Source: Gammaproteobacteria bacterium (GTDB taxonomy: Bacteria > Pseudomonadota > Gammaproteobacteria > SURF-13). Taken from it: a DNA stretch of 64,000 nt. Position 1 is the first letter of the stretch. The number at the start of each line of letters is the position of its first letter. Below the pieces are notes generated by a model that was not told where the DNA came from, ran no database searches, and saw nothing but the letters and a program-made list of their open reading frames with translations. The DNA lies in contig JACPZD010000028.1 in the NCBI GenBank assembly GCA_016195665.1, positions 1-64,000 of the forward strand. The letters are read 5' to 3'. Made by a program: the position numbers and the translations under genes. This document shows, piece after piece, positions 34,070 to 42,744 of this stretch.

Positions 34070-34896
34070 GTCTCATCCGTAACTGTAGATGCTTCGATGA
34101 ACCAGTGGACCCGTTTTGGCAGATGAACATCCTGCAACAGTCCCTGTTGCATGCGCCGCGCAAGCGTGCGCTCAGCCCGCCAACTGCGATCCCTGACCTG
34201 ATAGAGCCGTCCCTTGCCCGGCTGCACCCGACCGAGGCGCTCGCCCCGTTCAAGCCGGGCCAGCATTTCACCGAATGCTTCGGCGCTGTCGTGAACCGCG
34301 CGCCAGAAAAGGGACAACTCATCGCCGCCGCCCTTTACCTCCGGGCAGACATGAGCGATCAGCGCTCCCGTGTCTATGCCGGCGTCTATCCGGTGCAGGG
34401 TGCAGCCCACCTTTTCCGGTTCGCCGTTATGGAGCGCCCAGAAGGTGCAGTCGGCGCCCCGGTATTCCGGCGATAGACCGCCATGGAGATTGAATAACCC
34501 GGTTCTTCCCATTTCAAGCAAGGCGCCGCGAATCAAGGAGGCGCCAAACACCGCAATCACATCCGGCTGCAGGTTCTGTGCCAGCCTCACTACATCGGGG
34601 TGATTGATATGCGGCACCTCCACCAGCAAGTCCGGCCGGGCAAGGAATGGAGCCCGGCTGCCGAAGAAGAATTTGGCTTCGCCGCCTCCGGTATAGCGCC
34701 CGCGATCCCTCAACCAGCGCCAGCCTTTGCGCCAGAGATTGACCGGATTGAGCAGGCGCCGTAATTTTTTACCGTTCCACTGACTCCCGGTTTCCTGCAC
34801 GATTGCAACCGGGCGGGCGCTTTCGCAGAGCATGTTGGCGACATAGAGATGCCGCGGGGAGCGGCCGCACAGTATCAGTACCGATAAGTCAGACAT
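34060..34896 (-). CDS. Formyltransferase-fold protein (sugar N-formyl transfer likely)
   Basis: A 278-residue protein. Residues 90-190 contain the formyltransferase signature 'DVIAVFGASLIRGALLEMGRTGLFNLHGGLSPEYRGADCTF', split here into its parts: 'FNLHGGLSPEYRG' is the catalytic loop with Asn and His, and 'TLHRIDAGIDTGALI' follows with the catalytic Asp. Such enzymes use formyl-tetrahydrofolate on tRNA or on amino sugars such as UDP-sugar amines. Its place in the polysaccharide locus favours an amino-sugar target. It overlaps both flanking genes by a few bases, so it is in their operon. Confidence 0.85.
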   Translation of the reverse strand: MSDLSVLILCGRSPRHLYVANMLCESARPVAIVQETGSQWNGKKLRRLLNPVNLWRKGWRWLRDRGRYTGGGEAKFFFGSRAPFLARPDLLVEVPHINHPDVVRLAQNLQPDVIAVFGASLIRGALLEMGRTGLFNLHGGLSPEYRGADCTFWALHNGEPEKVGCTLHRIDAGIDTGALIAHVCPEVKGGGDELSLFWRAVHDSAEAFGEMLARLERGERLGRVQPGKGRLYQVRDRSWRAERTLARRMQQGLLQDVHLPKRVHWFIEASTVTDETCH

Positions 34897-36118
34897 GTGA
34901 CATCACCTCCGGCGCGGCGTGGCCGATCTTGGCGACCGGCGGCACGGTCATGTCGGCCATATCCATCATCAGGGCATCGGCAAAAAATTTCGCCGCCCAA
35001 TTGGGGAATTCAAACATGGAGTACCGTCCCCAGATTGGCGCGGAACCGGCCACCGCACCGCGAAATGTAGGATCCGAATCGGTCAGTCTGTGGTTGCGCT
35101 TGAGATAACTCAATCCGCTGCGAGCATGCGCGCGCAAGTCCTCCGCCCCGCACTCGCGGGCGAGTCTCAGCCAGTTCAATCCCATTTGAGCCACACCTGT
35201 CAGACAGCAGTAGCTTGCACCGGCCTGCCAATTCTCGTCATAGGCGCCGGCCAGCCAGCCGTCTTGCCGCTGTGTCTTTGCCACGGCGCGAGCCGCTTTC
35301 TCCGCCGCCGCAAGATAGCGTTCTTCGCCAAGCACTACCCCGCTTTCCAGGAAACCGCGGATGGCATAAGCGATAGTATGAGTGTAAGGCGGCCGCCCCG
35401 GGGTGAAGGCGTTGTTGGCGAACCAGCCGGTGGCCGTTTGTTGCGCCAACGCCCAATCGAGATTATGTATTGCGGCGGCTTTGAGTTTTGCCTCACCTGC
35501 GATCAGGGCGGTGGCGAGCAACGCCCAGGTGCCACGGGTATTGTAGGTGTGGGGTACGCCATTATGCTCGAAGCGCCGCCAGCAGCCGTCTCCATCCTGC
35601 TGCCGGGCCAGCCAATGACCGGCCTTGACGGCGGCGTCGAGACATTCCTGCCGCCCCAATTGCGTGTATCCGGCGATCATGCCATGCATGATTTGGCCGG
35701 TATTGAAAATCACCGGATGACTATCCGGCTCGCCGAAATGTCCGGGAAAGGCGCCGTCTTCCTGCTGAAGCGACAACTCCCAATCAATGATCCAGTGAGC
35801 GCGCCCGATCAAGTCAGGCCGATCCAATATTTTGGCGGCTGCCAGAAAAGTTTCGATGATATAGCCGCTGGTTTCCGGATAACTGGGCAGCCAGCCGTCC
35901 TCAAAACTCCAGCCGGCGGATACGCCGCCTGCATCCGCCTTGTCTGCCCGCACATCCTGCGCGCGGCACAGCCAGTCGATAGCGGCCCGGAGATGGTCGA
36001 GGTGATCTCGTTCCGGCTGATTACCCGGCGCCATCAAGTCCTGCACGATCAGGCGGAGGTGACGCGGACGCCATGGCTTGTAGCGGAAGGGTAATGCGGC
36101 AATTTTTGCGATATCCAT
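34889..36118 (-). CDS. Alpha/alpha-toroid protein, possibly sugar-acting
   Basis: A 409-residue soluble protein built from repeated helical pairs with 'DGWLPSYPETSGYIIETFLAA', 'QQEDGAFPGHFG', 'GHWLARQQDGDGCW', 'ALAQQTATGWFANNAF' and 'AVAKTQRQDGWLAGAYDE'. This is the Q-x-x-DG-x-W pattern of alpha/alpha-toroid folds seen in prenyltransferase-like and glycoside-hydrolase-like proteins. Catalytic residues cannot be assigned. It lies in the operon between the CapK-like gene and the formyltransferase gene, overlapping the latter by eight bases. I infer a lyase, hydrolase or epimerase role on the polymer, with low certainty. Confidence 0.65.
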   Translation of the reverse strand: MDIAKIAALPFRYKPWRPRHLRLIVQDLMAPGNQPERDHLDHLRAAIDWLCRAQDVRADKADAGGVSAGWSFEDGWLPSYPETSGYIIETFLAAAKILDRPDLIGRAHWIIDWELSLQQEDGAFPGHFGEPDSHPVIFNTGQIMHGMIAGYTQLGRQECLDAAVKAGHWLARQQDGDGCWRRFEHNGVPHTYNTRGTWALLATALIAGEAKLKAAAIHNLDWALAQQTATGWFANNAFTPGRPPYTHTIAYAIRGFLESGVVLGEERYLAAAEKAARAVAKTQRQDGWLAGAYDENWQAGASYCCLTGVAQMGLNWLRLARECGAEDLRAHARSGLSYLKRNHRLTDSDPTFRGAVAGSAPIWGRYSMFEFPNWAAKFFADALMMDMADMTVPPVAKIGHAAPEVMSHV

Positions 36119-36138
36119 AGGCGAGATTCTTGTCCGAC

Positions 36139-37563
36139 CTAATTGTACCCGTTGCCCGTGGCGTGCGCCGCCCGCGCGGACTCCAGGCCGGCCTGCAAGG
36201 GGACATGGCTCACCACATAACGATATTTTCCGGACGCCTCCACGGGGATGCGTTCCATGAGCCGTATGGTCACGCGCACAGAGTCTCCCATTCGCGCCCT
36301 GATCCCGCTTTCAATTTGGCCCTGCCGATCCGGGCCGAAGCCCCGGCCCGGCACCACCAGAACTTCCATGTCCTCAGGCGTATGCTGGATCAGTTTGAAT
36401 TCCGCCACGCCTTCCACCGCGCGCAGCACATAGATGAGGGCAAGCGCATGCATGATGGCGCCGTCCGCGCGCACGACGAAATCCGTGTTGCGCCCGGCTA
36501 CTTCGGCGATCACATGCAGCCCGCGTCCGCCGGTGCAGGGACCGTCCGCCATCCGCACCCTATCGCCGGTGCGGTAGCGGATGAAAGGCTGGGCCTCCGA
36601 GCACAAGCCGGTGATGACGGCTTCGCCCATCTCACCCGGGCGGGCCGGACTTCCGGTTGCATCCAGCACCTCCAAAAGGATGCTTTCGCTCATGAGCAAT
36701 AGTTGACCCCCGGGGGCTTCGTGGGCGGTGAAACCGATGTCGCGGCTGCCGAACTCATTGGCGGCGGGCACGTCGAATACTTCCCGGATAAGTTCACGTT
36801 GATAGGGATAGAGCGGTTCGCCGGTGGTGCATACCACCTTCAAGCCGGGCAGCTTGAGTCGCACGCCGCGATCGCGGGCGCGCGCCGCCAGCAGGGCGAT
36901 GCTGCTCGCGTAACCGTAGATGCACTTGGGCTGGTAGGCTTGTATGGCACGTATATAAGCGTCCATGTTGGCGGGAGACATCTCGAAGGCATTCAGCACC
37001 AACTGGTTCAGCAACCGATCGCGCAGGGTTTTGATCCGGTCGGTTTTGTCAAGCTCCACCGGCGCGCCCCACAGATACACTTCCCGGTCGCCCACGTCCA
37101 CGCCCCACCAGCGCCGCGCACGGATGCGGCCCGCGGCGTCGGAGGCCTGGCGGCTCCGGCCGTAGTAAAAAATCAGCGGTTGTCCACTGGAGCCGCCGGT
37201 GTTGTATTTGAACGCGCCGCCGGGTACGCCGGCCCAGCGCATCGCCTCGCCATGTTCTTGGGCGTCCTGTTTGGTCATGGTAGGCAAGCGGCGCAAATCG
37301 GCCAGGGTCAACGGCGCGGAATCGGGCGCCACATCCAATCCGGCGGCGCGGATCCGTTCCGCGTGCCAGGGGCTGTGCGCCAACGCGGTCTGTAGCAATA
37401 TTTTCAGCTTTTTAAGCTGCAGTTGTTCGATGGCTACGCGGGACCACCATTGGGTTTGCTCCAGTTCGGCGAGGTAGCGAAACGTGGGCCGTTTGAGCAG
37501 CCTCTCGTGCAGGGGGTAAATAACGCGGCGGGTGAGCAAGGAACTAACCATGGTTGTTTGCAT
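36139..37563 (-). CDS. CapK/PaaK-like adenylate-forming protein
   Basis: A 474-residue protein of the phenylacetate-CoA-ligase-like CapK family: 'RRLPTMTKQDAQEH', the ATP loop 'FKYNTGGSSGQPLIFYYG', 'PKCIYGYASSIALLA', 'EFGSRDIGFTAHEAPGG' and 'PFIRYRTGDRVRM'. CapK-like proteins activate small acids with ATP in capsule loci. The start at 37563 overlaps the stop of the GT4 gene (TGATG); a large upstream frame extension over that gene is not real. An alternative start at 37551 changes only four residues. It may supply an acyl or amide substituent for the polysaccharide. Confidence 0.85.
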   Translation of the reverse strand: MQTTMVSSLLTRRVIYPLHERLLKRPTFRYLAELEQTQWWSRVAIEQLQLKKLKILLQTALAHSPWHAERIRAAGLDVAPDSAPLTLADLRRLPTMTKQDAQEHGEAMRWAGVPGGAFKYNTGGSSGQPLIFYYGRSRQASDAAGRIRARRWWGVDVGDREVYLWGAPVELDKTDRIKTLRDRLLNQLVLNAFEMSPANMDAYIRAIQAYQPKCIYGYASSIALLAARARDRGVRLKLPGLKVVCTTGEPLYPYQRELIREVFDVPAANEFGSRDIGFTAHEAPGGQLLLMSESILLEVLDATGSPARPGEMGEAVITGLCSEAQPFIRYRTGDRVRMADGPCTGGRGLHVIAEVAGRNTDFVVRADGAIMHALALIYVLRAVEGVAEFKLIQHTPEDMEVLVVPGRGFGPDRQGQIESGIRARMGDSVRVTIRLMERIPVEASGKYRYVVSHVPLQAGLESARAAHATGNGYN

Positions 37564-38813
37564 CACGCAACCCGGCCCCTGGCGCCGGTTGCTTGTTTCT
37601 TGTCCTTTGGTGGGTTTCCGGTAAGCGCGGAAAATTCCTCCACCAGCACGTTGACCCGACTGTCCCAGGAATTGGCCCGGGCATAGTCCACGATGGCGCT
37701 GCGATCCCAACTCTTGCGCAAGGCATCGGCAAGGGCGCGCTCCAGCGCCGGGCCATCGCCAAATTCGACTATCGTGCCTAAATCGGAAGTTGTCACCACT
37801 TCGCGGTTGCCGCCTACATCGGTGGTGACCACGGGCAAGCCGCAGGCCATGGCTTCGAGAAACACGTTGGCCCAACCCTCGTTGCGCGTGGCGAGCACGA
37901 AGACATCCGCTGCGGACAGGGGGAACTTCAACTCGTCGGGAGATAATGCCCCAAGAAAGATGACGTGGTCCGCGAGACCCAATTGTGCGGCCTGCGCCCG
38001 CAGCTTTTCGCCCCAGTTCCCTTCCGGGCCGGCGCCTCCTATGATCAGGTAAATCAGATTGGGGAATTTTTTCACCAGTACCGGCAGCCCCTCGATGACC
38101 CGGTGGAACCCTTTGCGTTCCGTCAGCGCACCCACCGAAACCATTATCGGGACATCCGGTGCTAGGTTCAGCCTGCGCCTTGCCTCACCCCGTTCAATCG
38201 GACTGAACTTGACGGTATCCACCCCGTTGCCCACCACGCGAATTTTGCCGGCATCGGCGCCCAAACCCGCCACGTGACGCTTGAGCGATTCGGACACCGA
38301 GAACACCCGCGCCGCTCCGGAAAGCGCGGCGACGATACCCCTGCGCCGGCCCGGATCCCTCGCCAGGGGCACTTCGGTGCCGCGCAGGGTGATCGTTACC
38401 GGCGCCTTGAGCCATTTACCGAGCAGCGTGGCGGCATAACCGTCGGGGTAGGCAAAATGCGCGTCAATCACGTCAAATGCAAAACGCCGTTTCAGGCGCA
38501 GCAGGGTCGGCAAGCTTCCCAAGGCCATGAACAGGCCGTCCAGGGATTTGAACAGCCCCGGCACGGAAAAAAAGCGCGGGTGGAGGACTTCGATGCCGTC
38601 CTGAATTTCATGCCGGGGCGCGTCGGGACGAAAATGAGGACGCCATCCGCGGATCAATCTTTGCAGCGGAAACCATGGCACGGGCGCCACCACGGTAAGG
38701 GGCAATATCTTACCCACGCGGAACATGCGCTCGCGGATGAAGAGCCCGGCGCTAGGTTGCCCGGGATGGGGGAACAGAGTGGTGAATACCACCAAGCGCG
38801 GTGATTCAGCCAT
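37563..38813 (-). CDS. GT4 family glycosyltransferase
   Basis: A 416-residue GT-B enzyme: 'VVFTTLFPHPGQPSAGLFI', 'FDVIDAHFAYPDGYAATLLG', 'IMVSVGALTERKGFHRVIEG', 'HVIFLGALSPDELKFPLSAADVFVLATRNEGWANVFLEAMACGLP' in pieces, and 'VGGNREVV'. It belongs to the exosortase A-associated set by neighbourhood. It overlaps the CapK-like gene by one base and the next glycosyltransferase gene by eight, so the operon is tightly packed. Confidence 0.9.
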   Translation of the reverse strand: MAESPRLVVFTTLFPHPGQPSAGLFIRERMFRVGKILPLTVVAPVPWFPLQRLIRGWRPHFRPDAPRHEIQDGIEVLHPRFFSVPGLFKSLDGLFMALGSLPTLLRLKRRFAFDVIDAHFAYPDGYAATLLGKWLKAPVTITLRGTEVPLARDPGRRRGIVAALSGAARVFSVSESLKRHVAGLGADAGKIRVVGNGVDTVKFSPIERGEARRRLNLAPDVPIMVSVGALTERKGFHRVIEGLPVLVKKFPNLIYLIIGGAGPEGNWGEKLRAQAAQLGLADHVIFLGALSPDELKFPLSAADVFVLATRNEGWANVFLEAMACGLPVVTTDVGGNREVVTTSDLGTIVEFGDGPALERALADALRKSWDRSAIVDYARANSWDSRVNVLVEEFSALTGNPPKDKKQATGARGRVA

Positions 38814-40023
38814 AGCGCGCCTGTGCCGTAAGGTGTTCGTAGATGCCTTGGTAACGGGCGACGGAGACCTTCCAGTTGCGTTCGGTCTCTACAAATCGGC
38901 GCGCGGCGGATTTGAGAGCGGGCCAGCGTTCGGGGTGTTCGATCAGGTCGAGCACCTTCGCCGCAAGAGCATCGGGATCATCGGCCTTGAACAGGACGCC
39001 GGTTTCTCCGTCACGAATGAGTTCGCAGTGACCGCCCACGCCGGAGGCGGCGATCAAGCGTCCTTGCGCCATCGCCTCCAGGGGTTTGAGGGGAGTCACA
39101 AGATCGGTAAGACGCATGGAGAGGCGCGGATAAACCAGCACATCTATCAGATCATAGTAGCGCTGCACATTATTATGCGGCACACGCCCGGTAAAGATTA
39201 CTTTATCTTGCACGCCCAATTCCGTGGCAAGCTGTTTTAGCGCCTCTTCTTGCGGCCCGCCGCCTACCAACAGAACACGGGCGCGTGGAAAATCTCTGAG
39301 CATCAACGGCAAGGCCCTCAGTAATACCGCAAGCCCTTCATAGGCGTAGAAGGAACCGATGAATCCAAAAACCAGACAATCTTCCAAACCGAGCGTGCGC
39401 TTGAGGGCAAGGTCAACGGTCGTATCTCTGGAAAATTTTATGATGTCCACGGCGTTGGGAATGACGGTCACCTTATGTTCCGGTATGCCACGCGCGACGA
39501 TATCGCTGCGGAGGCCCTCACAGATGGTGGTCACGGCGTCCACCCGTTTGAGCACATAGGTCTCCATGGCGCGGGTCAGCCGGTAGCGCAGCCCCCCTTC
39601 CCTGCTGGTGCCATGATCCACAGCGGCGTCTTCCCAGAAGGCCCTGACTTCATATACCACGGGGATATTCAAACGGCGCGCCACCCTGAGCGCCGGGATG
39701 GCGTTCAACACCGGCGAATGGGCGTGCAGCACATGTGGCTTGATGCGGTGCACCACTTCTTCCAGCCGCTGCGTGGTCCCGCCCATCAGTGCAATTTCCT
39801 TCAAGCCGGGCAGCCCGGTGAATATCCCGTTGGCCGGGGAGGTACGGTAAAAGTGCCAGCCGTCCACCTCTTCTTCCATCACGTTACAGCCTTCTTGCTT
39901 GGGACCGGTGAGGTGAAACGTCTCCCATCCCAGCGCCCGCTGCTGCTCGAGAATCGAAAGCGTGCGGAAGGTGTAACCACTGTGCAGCGGAATCGAGTGA
40001 TCGAGGATGTGCAAGATGCGCAT
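38806..40023 (-). CDS. Exosortase A-associated GT4 glycosyltransferase (TIGR04063-like)
   Basis: A 405-residue GT4 protein starting 'MRILHILDHSIPLHSGYTFR', which is the characteristic opening of the exosortase A-associated glycosyltransferase family (Daro_2409 type). The C-domain has 'FGFIGSFYAYEGLAVLLRAL', 'VIFTGRVPHNNVQRYYDLIDVLVYPR' in pieces and 'TPLKPLEAMAQGRLIAASGVGG'. It starts three bases after the stop of the AsnB-type gene. In known loci the two are neighbours, which supports the assignment. Confidence 0.92.
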   Translation of the reverse strand: MRILHILDHSIPLHSGYTFRTLSILEQQRALGWETFHLTGPKQEGCNVMEEEVDGWHFYRTSPANGIFTGLPGLKEIALMGGTTQRLEEVVHRIKPHVLHAHSPVLNAIPALRVARRLNIPVVYEVRAFWEDAAVDHGTSREGGLRYRLTRAMETYVLKRVDAVTTICEGLRSDIVARGIPEHKVTVIPNAVDIIKFSRDTTVDLALKRTLGLEDCLVFGFIGSFYAYEGLAVLLRALPLMLRDFPRARVLLVGGGPQEEALKQLATELGVQDKVIFTGRVPHNNVQRYYDLIDVLVYPRLSMRLTDLVTPLKPLEAMAQGRLIAASGVGGHCELIRDGETGVLFKADDPDALAAKVLDLIEHPERWPALKSAARRFVETERNWKVSVARYQGIYEHLTAQARYG

Positions 40024-40026
40024 GGC

Positions 40027-41952
40027 TCAGACGGCGGCCTTCAGTGCGGGAGCGGCCTGCGCGCCCATGACGTTGCGCAGGAATGATTCGAACATCAGCA
40101 ACGACCAGAGCGGCGCACCGTAATCACGCAACCCCGACTGGTGCTGCTCAACCATCTGGTGCAGAAAGTTCGGATTAAACAGCCCCGTGTCCGCCAGCGT
40201 CGCGCCGAGTACACTGTCGCGCACCTTTTGCCTCAAAGGACCACGAAACCAGCTTGCCAAAGGTACGGAAAAGCCCATTTTCGTCCGGTACAGAATCTCG
40301 TTTGGCAAATAAGGCTCCAGCGATTTTTTGAGCAGATATTTTCCCTCCCCGCCGCGCAGCTTGAGTGCAGGAGATAAGCTAGCCAGCCATTCCATCAACG
40401 GGTGGTCCAGCAAGGGCTCGCGCACCTCGAGGGCGTGCGCCATGCTGGCTCGGTCCACCTTGGTCAGGATATCGCCGACCAGGTAGGTCTTCATATCAAG
40501 ATATTGCACGAAAGACAGCGGCTCATCCGTGGGCGCGCGCGCGGCGTGGCTGCGCAAGACTTCAAGGGCGGTGTAATTTTGCAGGTCGGCGCGAAACTTA
40601 TCGCTGAATAATTTGCTCCGCATGTCATCGCTCATGACGGAAACACTGTGAAAATAGCCCGCCGCCGAATCGCGCGCCAACGCCTCAAGGGTTGACTTGG
40701 CGCGGAACAGCTTCGGCGCCCAGTCCGCCTTCGGATACAGCCTGCCCATCGCGCCGAATAGCGGCCGGCGCAAGGCCAACGGCAGCAAACTCCGCAGCCG
40801 TTCTTCATAAAGGTGATAGCGGTAGCGCCGGTAACCGGCAAAATTTTCGTCGCCGCCGTCGCCCGACAGCGCCACCGTCACCGTTTTGCGCGCCAGTTCG
40901 CAGACGCGGTAAGTCGGGATGGCGGAACTGTCTGCATAGGGTTCGTCGTACAGCATGGCCAGCCGATCCACCAGATCGAAGTCGTCTTTATCCACCTGTT
41001 CGACACGATGGCGGGTGCGGTAACGATCCGCCACCTGTTGCGCATAAGCAGATTCATTGAACGCCGGGTCGCCAAAGGAGATGGAACAGGTATTGACCGG
41101 TTCCGTCGAGAGGCCCGCCATCATCGCCACCACCGCGCTCGAGTCCACACCCCCGGAAAGAAAGGCGCCCAACGGGACTTCCGAGATCAAACGGATTTTA
41201 ACGGCTTCGCGCAATCTGACTATCAGCTCTTCGCGCGCGTCTTGTTCCGGGATAGCCGGGCCGGACTTGAAAGATATATCCCAATATTGTTTGGGCTGCG
41301 CCCAGGGTTGTCCTCGTTGCAGGGTGAGTGTATGGCCCGGTGAAAGTTTCAGTGCGTGTTTGAATATCGTGCGCGGCTCAGGAACATAGCCGTATGCGAA
41401 ATAGTCCTCAATGGCAAAGGGATCCAGCTCGCGCTGCAAGCCGGGATGAACCAGCAGGGATTTGAGTTCCGACCCAAACAGGAAGGTACCGTCGGGAAGC
41501 GCCGCATAGTACAGCGGCTTCACGCCCAGGCGGTCGCGCGCGAGAAAAAGGATGTGCCGGTTACGATCCCATAGACCGAAGGCGAACATCCCGCGAAAGC
41601 GCTGCACACAGGCCTCGCCCCACTGTTCCCAGGCATGGACGATGACTTCGGTATCGCAGTGGGTGCGAAAGGTGTGACCGAGTTTCTTCAATTCCTCCAT
41701 CAAGTCCGGGAAGTTATAGATCTCCCCGTTGAATACCACCACCACGCTGCCGTCTTCATTGAACAGGGGTTGCTGTCCGCTGGAGAGATCAATGATCGAG
41801 AGCCGCCGGTGCCCTAGTCCCAGGCCAGGCTCGAAATGCACACCGCCTTCGTCTGGCCCACGATGAAACTGAGACTGATTCATCCGCTCCAGCAGCGGGC
41901 GATCCATCTCGCGCTGCGCATGTGTATCAAATAGACCAACTATGCCGCACAT
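40027..41952 (-). CDS. Exosortase A system amidotransferase (AsnB-type, TIGR03108-like)
   Basis: A 641-residue glutamine-hydrolysing asparagine-synthase-like protein. The nucleophile Cys2 ('MCGIVGLFD'), 'FNGEIYNFPDLMEEL' and 'RFRGMFAFGLWD' are all in place. The synthetase domain has 'FLSGGVDSSAVVAMMAG' and 'VALSGDGGDENFAGYRRY'. It is the standard amidotransferase of the XrtA locus and probably forms an amide on a uronic acid or an amino-sugar bond of the exopolysaccharide. It is separated from the upstream part of the locus by a HigBA-type toxin-antitoxin pair. Confidence 0.93.
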   Translation of the reverse strand: MCGIVGLFDTHAQREMDRPLLERMNQSQFHRGPDEGGVHFEPGLGLGHRRLSIIDLSSGQQPLFNEDGSVVVVFNGEIYNFPDLMEELKKLGHTFRTHCDTEVIVHAWEQWGEACVQRFRGMFAFGLWDRNRHILFLARDRLGVKPLYYAALPDGTFLFGSELKSLLVHPGLQRELDPFAIEDYFAYGYVPEPRTIFKHALKLSPGHTLTLQRGQPWAQPKQYWDISFKSGPAIPEQDAREELIVRLREAVKIRLISEVPLGAFLSGGVDSSAVVAMMAGLSTEPVNTCSISFGDPAFNESAYAQQVADRYRTRHRVEQVDKDDFDLVDRLAMLYDEPYADSSAIPTYRVCELARKTVTVALSGDGGDENFAGYRRYRYHLYEERLRSLLPLALRRPLFGAMGRLYPKADWAPKLFRAKSTLEALARDSAAGYFHSVSVMSDDMRSKLFSDKFRADLQNYTALEVLRSHAARAPTDEPLSFVQYLDMKTYLVGDILTKVDRASMAHALEVREPLLDHPLMEWLASLSPALKLRGGEGKYLLKKSLEPYLPNEILYRTKMGFSVPLASWFRGPLRQKVRDSVLGATLADTGLFNPNFLHQMVEQHQSGLRDYGAPLWSLLMFESFLRNVMGAQAAPALKAAV

Positions 41953-42049
41953 CGTGCTTCCCTTCTGTTCAACTGCGTTGGACTAGGCACGAAACCCAAC
42001 ATGGAGCTTCATATGTCACTAGTTGCCGCCAGGGCACTGACCTTTAATG

Positions 42050-42340
42050 CTAAGCGGCTTTTTTGACAGTTAGCTTGACGCGCATTCCAGCCTTGGCGAG
42101 TATATTAACCAAAGCGTCTAAACTGAACTTGTCGATCTTTCCCTTGAGCAGCAGATTAAGGCGGGGCTGGGTAATACCCAGCGTGTGCGCCGCTTTCTCC
42201 TGGGTCACCCCTTTGGCCAGATCGCGCACCTTCGCCATCAGCTCCGAGCGCAGCAAAAGGTTTTGCGCTTCTTCATCTGGAAAACCAAGGTCACGGAAGA
42301 CGTTTCCGCTACCCTCTGTGATTTTCAATTTTTTTTTCAT
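42050..42340 (-). CDS. XRE-family antitoxin, HigA-like
   Basis: A 96-residue protein with a helix-turn-helix in the middle: 'VTQEKAAHTLGITQPRLNLLLKGKIDKFSLDAL' spans residues about 45-77. The basic start 'MKKKLKITEGSGNVFRDLGF' is common in antitoxins of this branch. Its start overlaps the toxin stop (42337-42340). It would repress the pair's promoter and neutralise the toxin. It is downstream of the toxin gene, the toxin-first order typical of higBA. Confidence 0.87.
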   Translation of the reverse strand: MKKKLKITEGSGNVFRDLGFPDEEAQNLLLRSELMAKVRDLAKGVTQEKAAHTLGITQPRLNLLLKGKIDKFSLDALVNILAKAGMRVKLTVKKAA

Positions 42341-42666
42341 GACGATTTCCTCTGATTCACCAATTCACGGTAGCGCTGGGTTGCCAAGTCAATATCGCGC
42401 TTCGCCGTTTGTTGCGTCTTCTTGGCAAAGGCGTGGAGTATATAGACTGCTTCAGCAAACTTTGCCACGTAAATGACCCTGTACTGATTTTCGGCACGAA
42501 TGCGAACTTCTTTCACGCCAAGCCCGATGCTGGGCATAGACTTCCAGTCTGACGGCTCCCTGCCTTTTTGTATCTCGTTGAGTTCGAAGCCTGTCTCGCG
42601 CCGGGCCTCGTCTGAGAATTCACGGACAGCTTGTAGGCTATCGCCAATCCACCTTAACGGCTTCAT
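42337..42666 (-). CDS. HigB/Gp49-like toxin
   Basis: A 109-residue protein of the phage Gp49-like / RelE superfamily: 'MKPLRWIGDSLQAVREFSDEARRETGFEL', then 'SMPSIGLGVKEVRIRAENQYRVIYVAKFAEAVYILHAFAKKTQQT' seen in pieces. The 'VHEIRI..YRV.Y.....V..LHAF.KK..' pattern is the standard core. It most likely cuts mRNA at the ribosome. The pair lies inside the exosortase locus, between the amidotransferase gene and a glycosyltransferase gene, and probably inserted there; it has its own 78-base upstream gap. Confidence 0.87.
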   Translation of the reverse strand: MKPLRWIGDSLQAVREFSDEARRETGFELNEIQKGREPSDWKSMPSIGLGVKEVRIRAENQYRVIYVAKFAEAVYILHAFAKKTQQTAKRDIDLATQRYRELVNQRKSS

Positions 42667-42744
42667 CCGTTATTATTCCAGTTCTGATATAAAATGCAAG
42701 AGGGCTACTTCGCTTTCATGGGTTTGACCAGGTCCGCACTACTC

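Noticed and set aside
34919-36094. Long plus-strand open frame (391 codons) over the toroid protein gene
   Set aside because: It is an antisense shadow of the minus-strand gene at 34889-36118, with no family motifs.
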